Shown one piece after another: positions 1-4,938 of a DNA stretch of 11,683 bases (positions are counted from its first letter, which is position 1; every line of letters starts with the position of its first letter). The DNA comes from Bdellovibrionales bacterium (GTDB taxonomy: Bacteria; Bdellovibrionota; UBA1018; CAIPTA01): the NCBI GenBank assembly GCA_021730855.1, contig JAKFYM010000399.1:1-11683 (forward strand), read 5' to 3'. The notes under the pieces are model-generated. The model had not been told where the DNA came from and did no database searches. It saw only the letters and a list, made by a program, of their open reading frames with translations. The translations under genes were made by a program, and so were the position numbers.

Positions 1-1650
1 GATTCCAAGGGCGTGATCTACAAAGGCCGCACCGAAGGCATGAATCCCTACAAAGAGCGTTTTGCCGTGGACACGAAAAAACGCACCCTGGCCGAGGCCA
101 TGGTGGGAGCTGATGCTTTCATCGGAGTGTCGGTGAAGGGCGCCGTTACCCCCGATATGGTGCGTACCATGGCCAAGGATCCGATTATTTTTGCCATGGC
201 CAATCCTGAGCCCGAAATCCTTCCGGAAGAAATCCAAAAGGTGCGCAGCGACGCGATCATCGCCACTGGCCGCTCCGACTATCACAACCAAGTGAACAAT
301 GTGCTTTGCTTCCCTTTCATGTTCCGCGGCGCCCTCGACGTGCGCTCGCGCCAGATCAACGAGGAAATGAAGGTGGCCGCCGCCAAGGCCCTCGCCCAGC
401 TGGCCAAGGAGCCGGTGCCCGAGATCGTTTCCGCCGCCTACGGGGGCAATAAATTTTCTTTTGGCCGTGAGTATTTGATTCCTAAGCCCTTCGACCCGCG
501 CGTGCTGCTGTGGGTGGCCCCGGCCGTGGCCAAAGCCGCCTCCGACTCAGGCGTGGCGCGGTTCCCGATTAAGGACATTGAGGCCTATCGTGAGAGCCTC
601 GAAAGCCTCATGGGCAACCGCTATGTGGTGATGCGCACCCTGCGCAATACGGTGAAGCGCGCTGCAGAAGCACGGAAATATCTACCCAAGATCGTTTTTG
701 CCGAAGGGGAGAACGAAACCATCCTGAAGGCCGCGCAGATTGTGCTCGACGAAAAAATCGCCGTGCCCGTGCTGCTCGGCGATCAAGTGGTGATTCGCGA
801 GCGCATCAAGAAATTGGGCATGGAGACTCTCGCCAACATCCAGATCGAAGATCCCCTGCATTCTCCACGCAGTGTGGCTTATGCCAAAGTGCTGCTGGAG
901 AAGCGCCAACGCAAGGGCATGACTCCCGTGCGCAGCGAGCGCGTGATGAAGAACCGCAACTATTTTGGCCCAATGATGGTGGAAACCGGCGAGGCCGATG
1001 GCGTGCTGAACGGTCTCACGCAATCGTATCCCGACACCATCCGCCCTATGCTCCACACCATCGGCACCAAACCGGGGCAGCGCGTGGCAGGGATCTATAT
1101 GATGATCTTCAAGTCGCGCATCATGTTCTTCGCCGACACCACGGTGAACACCGGCCTAGGCGCCGAACAGATCGCGGCCATCGCCATTGAGACCGCCAAC
1201 GTGGCCGAGCAATACCTGCAGACCCCAGCCCGGGTGGCGATGCTTTCCTATTCGAACTTTGGCTCCGCCCCCACGCCCTCGAGCAGTATGATGAAAGAGG
1301 CCGTGGCCCTCGCCAAGCGCATGCGCCCCGACCTCATCATCGATGGGGAAATGCAGGTAGAACCCGCCGTGGACGAGAAAATCGCCTCGGAATTTTTCCC
1401 CTTCTCGCGCATCCAGGGGGACGCAAACGTGCTGATCTTCCCGAACCTCTCTTCAGCCAATATTGCCTATAAGCTCCTGCAGAAGCTCGGCGGCGCCGAA
1501 GCCATCGGCCCCCTCCTGGTGGGCATGCGCAAGCCTGTGAATGTGATCCCCACCGGAGCCGATGTGCAAGATGTGGTGAACATCGCCACCTTCACCTCGA
1601 TCACGATCCAGAACCTGCGCGAGCAGCAAAAGCACCTGGGGCACTCATGA
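1..1650 (+). CDS. maeB: NADP-dependent malic enzyme with C-terminal phosphotransacetylase-like domain (5' truncated)
   Basis: Oxidative decarboxylation of malate to pyruvate with NADPH formation, cytoplasmic. The reading frame is open from base 1, so the gene starts upstream. 549 codons are visible; E. coli MaeB has about 759 residues, so roughly 210 N-terminal residues, including the catalytic Tyr/Lys region, are missing. Seen: the end of the malic enzyme NAD-binding domain (FAMANPEPEI near base 195; ATGRSDYHNQVNN then FPFMFRGALDV near 265-350), then from about base 680 a phosphotransacetylase (PTA)-like domain (IVFAEGENETIL, ADTTVNTGLGAEQIA, SYSNFGSAPTPSSS, GMRKPVNVIPTG). In catalytic PTAs the last motif reads PVNDLSRG; here the Ser-Arg pair is Pro-Thr (1549-1554). 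The domain is therefore probably not catalytic and may act in oligomerisation or acetyl-CoA sensing, as known for MaeB enzymes. The stop overlaps the ridA start (ATGA), implying translational coupling. Confidence 0.95.
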   Translation, partial: DSKGVIYKGRTEGMNPYKERFAVDTKKRTLAEAMVGADAFIGVSVKGAVTPDMVRTMAKDPIIFAMANPEPEILPEEIQKVRSDAIIATGRSDYHNQVNNVLCFPFMFRGALDVRSRQINEEMKVAAAKALAQLAKEPVPEIVSAAYGGNKFSFGREYLIPKPFDPRVLLWVAPAVAKAASDSGVARFPIKDIEAYRESLESLMGNRYVVMRTLRNTVKRAAEARKYLPKIVFAEGENETILKAAQIVLDEKIAVPVLLGDQVVIRERIKKLGMETLANIQIEDPLHSPRSVAYAKVLLEKRQRKGMTPVRSERVMKNRNYFGPMMVETGEADGVLNGLTQSYPDTIRPMLHTIGTKPGQRVAGIYMMIFKSRIMFFADTTVNTGLGAEQIAAIAIETANVAEQYLQTPARVAMLSYSNFGSAPTPSSSMMKEAVALAKRMRPDLIIDGEMQVEPAVDEKIASEFFPFSRIQGDANVLIFPNLSSANIAYKLLQKLGGAEAIGPLLVGMRKPVNVIPTGADVQDVVNIATFTSITIQNLREQQKHLGHS

Positions 1651-2027
1651 AAAAAGTGATCAACACCCCGAAAGCGCCTGCCGCGATCGGGCCCTATTCT
1701 CAGGGGATAGAAGCTAGTGGGCGTTTGGTGTTTTTCTCTGGCCAGATTGCGCTAGACCCGGCCACCGGCCAGATGGTGAGTGGCGGGATCGAGGCGGAGA
1801 CCAAGCAAGTGATGCGCAATATCGAGGCATTGCTGCAAGAAGCCGGGGCAGATTTCAGCCGCATCGCGAAGACCACGATCTTTCTCAAAGATTTTAACGA
1901 TTTCGCTAAAGTAAATGAAATTTATGGGAGCTTTTTTCGCGAAGCTCCTCCGGCCCGCTCCACCGTGGAGGTAGCGCGGCTGCCGAAGGACGCCAAGATT
2001 GAGATTGAGTGCATTGTGGCTATCTAG
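1647..2027 (+). CDS. ridA: RidA family 2-iminobutanoate/2-iminopropanoate deaminase
   Basis: Hydrolyses reactive enamine/imine intermediates released by PLP enzymes such as threonine dehydratase, protecting other PLP enzymes. Normally a cytoplasmic homotrimer. The 126-residue length is typical. Family marks are seen throughout: IGPYSQ (residues 14-19), FSGQIALDP (30-38), VMRNIEALLQEAGADF (55-70) and PARSTVEVARLPKDAKIEIE (102-121). Arg104 and Glu119/Glu121 fall where the substrate-binding Arg and catalytic-site acid of active RidA lie, so deaminase activity is expected rather than an inactive Rid subgroup. The ATG overlaps the malic enzyme stop by 4 nt; a GGGG stretch 6 nt upstream may serve as ribosome binding site. 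The last 29 bases, 1999-2027, recur in degenerate form at 2556-2584, between two genes of the neighbouring minus-strand family. The gene is convergent with the first of these. Confidence 0.95.
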   Translation: MKKVINTPKAPAAIGPYSQGIEASGRLVFFSGQIALDPATGQMVSGGIEAETKQVMRNIEALLQEAGADFSRIAKTTIFLKDFNDFAKVNEIYGSFFREAPPARSTVEVARLPKDAKIEIECIVAI

Positions 2028-2084
2028 GAGCCCACCCTCTCCTTCGTACACCGCTCCTGCAGAGAAGAAGGTCTAGCTAGAAAA

Positions 2085-2105
2085 CCCCTTATTCCGGGGA
2101 ATAAG
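2085..2105. terminator. Possible terminator hairpin between convergent genes
   Basis: A perfect inverted repeat, CTTATTCC-GG-GGAATAAG (2088-2105), overlaps the stop codon of the minus-strand gene ending at 2089. Read on the minus strand an alternative fold pairs CCCC with GGGG and is followed by TTTT (2081-2084). It lies 60 nt beyond the ridA stop, so it could also limit readthrough from the plus side. The T run is short and the two folds compete, so the call is weak. Confidence 0.3.
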
Positions 2106-2523
2106 TGCGAATAAATTCGTTTTGCAGATCTTCCGACAGATACTGCTGGGCGATTTCTTGCAGACTGAGTGTATTGCCAAGAAGTTCCCAATAAATATCT
2201 TCTCCCACGGCCCCATAGGTTTCGTGAAGATCCGCCCGCAAAGACACCAAGGGAGCAATGGAAAAAAACGGGAGAGACGCACAACCTATGGCTGTAAGTG
2301 CCGAAAGTCCCACGCCTACTCGGGATCTCACTTTCGAACTCGAAAAGAAAATCACGCCACCAGCGCCCGCCGCTGTGCAAAGAAAAGCTGGTAGATTGGA
2401 TCCGACGAGCTCTTTAGCCACCAGAAATTTGTCGGAGTTGGCAGGTTCCTGAGCATGGACACGAGTCAGTGACATGCCAAAAATAGACAATACGAGAAAT
2501 AGGGAAAAGATTTTTTGCTTCAT
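2089..2523 (-). CDS. Unrecognised secreted/membrane protein, paralogue 1 (one C-terminal motif)
   Basis: 144 residues; no family recognised. An in-frame GTG lies two codons upstream (2527-2529), but the GAGG ribosome binding site touches it and sits 5 nt before the ATG at 2523, so the ATG is chosen. Seen: Sec signal peptide with likely cleavage after VHA (residue 24); hydrophobic segment about 40-61 with Cys49; basic linker KVRSR (64-68); second hydrophobic segment about 69-94 with Cys81; then a soluble, probably helical C-terminus with Y103-G104, D109, Y111, L115, A125, Y128 and F137, which match the two neighbouring paralogues. One extra residue sits between the two halves of the motif. By the positive-inside rule the linker would be cytoplasmic and the C-terminus periplasmic (inference). 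It lies 72 nt downstream of paralogue 2 on the same strand and may be co-transcribed. GC is about 49%. Function unknown. Confidence 0.75.
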   Translation of the reverse strand: MKQKIFSLFLVLSIFGMSLTRVHAQEPANSDKFLVAKELVGSNLPAFLCTAAGAGGVIFFSSSKVRSRVGVGLSALTAIGCASLPFFSIAPLVSLRADLHETYGAVGEDIYWELLGNTLSLQEIAQQYLSEDLQNEFIRTYSPE

Positions 2524-2555
2524 AGACACCTCATAAAAAAGTTAATAAATCAGAA

Positions 2556-2584
2556 CTGAGATCGAGTGCATTATGGCTTTATAG
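2556..2584 (+). repeat. Degenerate copy of the ridA 3' end
   Basis: These 29 bases match the last 29 bases of ridA (1999-2027) at 24 positions by direct alignment without gaps, including a 9-base identical core (GAGTGCATT) and the terminal TAG. The copy lies 11 nt beyond the stop of the minus-strand gene 2596-3240, mirroring the real ridA end, which lies 3' of the gene 2089-2523. It is not part of an open reading frame. Most likely a relic of tandem duplication of ridA tail plus convergent gene (inference). Confidence 0.6.
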
Positions 2585-2595
2585 CCAATCTTTGT

Positions 2596-3240
2596 TTATT
2601 GGCCCAGCGGGTCGCTTTCGCGAGAACGGGCAAGGTTTTCTTCGATCTGGCGAAATTGGGTAAGGAACTGGCTGCGCATAGGCTCGTCTAGATATTCGGT
2701 TGCAGCTTCCTCCCCATCCCGCCCATTAAGAATGTCCATAAAAAGGTCTTTCGCCTGCGGGCCGTAGATCGCCACAAGGCGATCTACGGTATATTCGAAC
2801 ATGCTATATCCAACAACGAAGCTTTCGCGCGCAGTCTCGTCTAGGTATTCTGCTGCAGCCTCCTCTATATTCCGCCCGCCAAGAATATCTAAATAAAGAT
2901 CTTCCGCCTGTGGGCCATAGGTTGCCACAAGACGATCTATGGTCTCGCGGTTTGCTATGGAGTTTAGTTTGGCTTCTGCACCGAAAGTTCCAGCGCATAA
3001 GGGAAGCCCCACAGCCATAGCGATTGCACGAGTGCGCGACACGATCTGTTTCGCTTTTCTTCCAAAAAACGAAGGCAATAAGATGGCGCTCGCTCCACAA
3101 GCCGCATACTGGGCACCTTGGGCTATGCTCTGGGCTCGGTGAAAGGTCTCACTATAACGCTCCTCCGCATAAGCACGGGGGGCAGGAAAAGAAGCTAGAG
3201 CAAGAACAAATACTAGGGAAAAAACGGCTGTATTTTTCAT
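2596..3240 (-). CDS. Unrecognised secreted/membrane protein, paralogue 2 (two tandem C-terminal motifs)
   Basis: 214 residues; no family recognised. The ATG at 3240 is preferred to an in-frame TTG at 3249 because a weak GAAAG site lies about 9 nt before the ATG and touches the TTG. Seen: Sec signal peptide with likely cleavage after AYA (residue 25); hydrophobic stretch about 41-59 with Cys48; basic linker GRKAKQIVSRTR (60-71); hydrophobic stretch about 72-88 with Cys82; then two copies of the C-terminal motif, residues 100-135 and 151-186, 27 of 36 identical (core YGPQAxDLY, DIL, EEAA, EYLDE). Offset is exactly 51 residues. A polar tail (199-214) rich in Glu, Arg and Asp follows. Both flanking paralogues have only one copy, so this gene gained a unit. 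The hydrophobic segments are weaker than in its paralogues, so membrane insertion is less certain here. Function unknown. Confidence 0.75.
   Translation of the reverse strand: MKNTAVFSLVFVLALASFPAPRAYAEERYSETFHRAQSIAQGAQYAACGASAILLPSFFGRKAKQIVSRTRAIAMAVGLPLCAGTFGAEAKLNSIANRETIDRLVATYGPQAEDLYLDILGGRNIEEAAAEYLDETARESFVVGYSMFEYTVDRLVAIYGPQAKDLFMDILNGRDGEEAATEYLDEPMRSQFLTQFRQIEENLARSRESDPLGQ
2683..2790 (-). repeat. Second (C-terminal) copy of the 153-nt-offset direct repeat in paralogue 2
   Basis: Encodes residues 151-186 of the gene at 2596-3240. By base-by-base comparison 85 of 108 positions match the copy at 2836-2943, with no gaps. The period of 153 nt is a whole number of codons. Confidence 0.9.
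2836..2943 (-). repeat. First (N-terminal) copy of the 153-nt-offset direct repeat in paralogue 2
   Basis: Encodes residues 100-135 of the gene at 2596-3240. It pairs with 2683-2790 and contains the same residues that define the family motif in the two neighbouring genes (Tyr-Gly, Asp, Tyr/Phe, Leu, Ala, Tyr). Confidence 0.9.
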
Positions 3241-3359
3241 AAAAGGCAACTTTCTTTGAATACTTTGGCCAAGCTATGGATAAAAATGATGCGCCACACA
3301 TAGCACGTAGCGTCACCAGAAGGCAAGAGCGGCAGGCCTTAGGAAAGCAGCTTATTTTT

Positions 3360-3386
3360 ATGGAGATAATGGTGGCCTTTGCTAGG
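3360..3386 (+). repeat. Possible third, more decayed relic of the ridA 3' end
   Basis: ATGGAGAT (3360-3367) resembles ATTGAGAT of ridA. After a 7-base deletion relative to ridA, AATGGTGGCCTTTGCTAGG resembles ATTGTGGCTATCTAGG if three single-base gaps are allowed. It ends in TAG 74 nt beyond the stop of the third paralogue; the real ridA stop lies 61 nt from paralogue 1. The gaps make chance similarity quite possible. Confidence 0.2.
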
Positions 3387-3424
3387 GAAGCACAGCGGCC
3401 ATGTAGAAGAGCTAGAATCGCCAG

Positions 3425-3449
3425 AAAAAACGCTCGTCCTTGAGCCGTT
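3425..3449 (-). terminator. Intrinsic terminator of paralogue 3
   Basis: Read on the minus strand: stem AAC-(bulged G)-GCTC, loop AAGGAC, stem GAGC-GTT, followed by four more T (six T in total). It begins 10 nt after the stop codon at 3460. A compact GC-containing stem directly followed by a T run is the usual rho-independent form. It suggests that paralogue 3 is transcribed separately from paralogues 2 and 1. Confidence 0.6.
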
Positions 3450-3459
3450 ACGAACGAAT

Positions 3460-3897
3460 TTAGAATTGGGCCGAGTGGAGGAGCACGAATTCCTCACGCT
3501 GAGCGGGGTCAGCAATATAAAGACTTGCGGCCTCCTCTGCGGGCATTCCGCTAAGAATGTCCCAGTAAAGATCATGACCCAAGGCGCCATATTTTTGCTC
3601 GAAGAGAGCGAGGGTCTCCGCTTCCAACGCACTATGTTCGGAAACATTCGCAAAGGCAGTGGAATGCAGAGCATAAGTGCCCAAGCAGCCTACCAAAAGC
3701 ACCAGGCCGCCCGCACTGGTGACATTGCGCAATTGGCGAAAAGGAAGCTTGGGACCAGCCCAGACCGCCGCGCTCCCCACCACTATACAGGCACCGGCAC
3801 GCCAGCTACTGCGAATGAGTTCAGGACTGGGCTCATTGGCATGAGCGGAAGGAAGGCAAACAGCAAGGCCAAGCACGAAAGGCAGTATTTTTTTCAT
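3460..3897 (-). CDS. Unrecognised secreted/membrane protein, paralogue 3 (one C-terminal motif)
   Basis: 145 residues; no family recognised. The ATG at 3897 has a GGAG site 8 nt upstream. A GTG 18 codons further up (3951) would bury the signal peptide and is rejected. Seen: Sec signal peptide with likely cleavage after AHA (residue 20); hydrophobic segment about 34-48 with Cys37; basic linker KLPFRQLR (50-57); hydrophobic segment about 60-83 with Cys71; C-terminal motif with Y103-G104, D109, Y111, L115, A123-A124, Y127 and F137. Cys14 lies inside the signal peptide; LAVC is not a good lipobox because Val precedes the Cys, so lipidation is unlikely. It shares YGAxGxD.YW with paralogue 1, which paralogue 2 lacks. 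It is divergent from nadK, with 151 nt between the starts, and is followed by its own terminator. Function unknown. Confidence 0.75.
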   Translation of the reverse strand: MKKILPFVLGLAVCLPSAHANEPSPELIRSSWRAGACIVVGSAAVWAGPKLPFRQLRNVTSAGGLVLLVGCLGTYALHSTAFANVSEHSALEAETLALFEQKYGALGHDLYWDILSGMPAEEAASLYIADPAQREEFVLLHSAQF

Positions 3898-4048
3898 ATT
3901 CTGATCTCCGATAGGGGTTAGGGGCAAAAGGATTGACGCGAGGTCTACCACGCTCTTTCGTCTATAGACAATCCAAGTCCAATCTTTTTCGATTTTCCCG
4001 TAAGATGAGTTTTGGACAGCAGCGATCCCCGCAGGATATTGGAGTCAA
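3898..4048. promoter_or_regulatory. Divergent intergenic region between paralogue 3 and nadK
   Basis: Two genes start outward from this 151-nt gap, so promoters for both should lie here. It holds the ribosome binding sites GGAG for paralogue 3 (minus strand, 3906-3909) and GGAG for nadK (just before the ATG at 4049). TAAGAT at 4001-4006 could be a -10 element for nadK, but no good -35 sits at the right distance. No operator palindrome stood out. Confidence 0.35.
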
Positions 4049-4936
4049 ATGGTGGTTTTTAAACCCAAAAAATTTGGATTCGTCATCAAGCACAACGTGC
4101 CCAAGGCCACAAAGATTGCCCTAGAAGTGGCCGATTGGCTGGAAAAAAAGAAATGCACGGTGATCGTGGCCGACGAAGCCAAGGATTTTCTCAGCAAAAA
4201 GAAAAAAGCCAAGGCCGCGCCCAAGGAAGAGCTTCCAGCCCTCTGCGATATGGTGATTGTGTTCGGTGGGGACGGCACCTTCCTCTCGATCGCCCGCCAG
4301 ATGATCTGGAAATCCATTCCGATCCTCGGCGTGAACCTTGGCACCTTGGGCTTCCTCACCGAAGTCAAAGTGGAAGAGGTCTATGAGACGCTCGAGCTAG
4401 TGCTCAAGGGAAAATACTCCGTGCAGGAGCGCTCCATGCTGGAGGCCTGCGTGAAGCGTCAGGGCAAAGAGCTCTTCTGCCTGCCCGTGCTGAACGATGT
4501 GGTGATCAACAAAAGCGCCATCGCCCGCGTGATCGATTTTCAACTTTTTCTTGCCGGAGTTCCGGTCGCCCGTCTAAAAGCCGATGGATTAATCGCGTCC
4601 ACCCCCACGGGGTCCACGGCATACTCCTTGGCTGCAGGAGGCCCGATCGTGCATCCCAGCGTGGGAGCGATCGTGATCACGGCGATTTGCCCGCACAGCC
4701 TGAATGTGCGGCCGCTGGTGATCCCGGAGGATGCGATTGTGGAAGTGGAATTGCTGCAGAAAGACGGGGACATCATGCTCACCCTCGATGGCCAGTCCGG
4801 GCATGCCCTGCACCAGGGCGATCGAATTTCGATCACCAAGTACAAAAGGCATTCTCTCCTTCTGGTACAATCCCCCAAGCGGGATTACTTTGAACTGCTG
4901 CGCTCCAAGCTGTCCCTGGGAGCAAGAGGGGAGTAG
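4049..4936 (+). CDS. nadK: NAD kinase
   Basis: ATP (or polyphosphate)-dependent phosphorylation of NAD to NADP in the cytoplasm. 295 residues, the normal bacterial size. Diagnostic motifs: GGDGTFL (residues 73-79, with the conserved Asp75), NLGTLGFLTE (96-105), the ND pair at 149-150 followed by VVIN, and the glycine-rich NAD-binding segment beginning ADGLIASTPTGSTAY (178-192) and continuing to GGPIVHP. A lysine-rich insertion, KKKKAKAAPKEE (50-61), sits between the first two strands. The start is supported by GGAG 5 nt upstream. The recN start follows 2 nt after the stop, an arrangement seen in many bacteria where nadK and recN are neighbours. It heads the plus-strand run that continues through hemW. 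Confidence 0.97.
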   Translation: MVVFKPKKFGFVIKHNVPKATKIALEVADWLEKKKCTVIVADEAKDFLSKKKKAKAAPKEELPALCDMVIVFGGDGTFLSIARQMIWKSIPILGVNLGTLGFLTEVKVEEVYETLELVLKGKYSVQERSMLEACVKRQGKELFCLPVLNDVVINKSAIARVIDFQLFLAGVPVARLKADGLIASTPTGSTAYSLAAGGPIVHPSVGAIVITAICPHSLNVRPLVIPEDAIVEVELLQKDGDIMLTLDGQSGHALHQGDRISITKYKRHSLLLVQSPKRDYFELLRSKLSLGARGE

Positions 4937-4938
4937 GA

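Noticed and set aside
2027..2057. GGAGC...GCTCC inverted repeat after ridA as a terminator
   Set aside because: Only 5 bp with a loop of about 21 nt and no T run on the plus strand.
2574..2603. Small hairpins TGGCT-TTAT-AGCCA and GCCAAT-CTTTGTTT-ATTGGC near the stop of paralogue 2
   Set aside because: Short stems that overlap each other and lack a T run on the minus strand, so they do not support a terminator. The overlap with the ridA relic may be chance.
3884..3897. Lipoprotein signal in paralogue 3 (Cys14)
   Set aside because: Val at -1 (LAVC) does not fit a lipobox, and a better signal peptidase I site (AHA) follows a few residues later.
3379..3921. A 180-codon plus-strand open frame across paralogue 3
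   Set aside because: The minus-strand frame has a signal peptide, ribosome binding site, family motif and terminator; the plus frame has none.
2028..4048. CRISPR array, tRNA, rRNA or insertion sequence in the GC-poor block
   Set aside because: No regularly spaced short repeats, no cloverleaf-like sequence, no transposase frame and no flanking terminal inverted repeats seen. The only repeat is the two-copy coding one.
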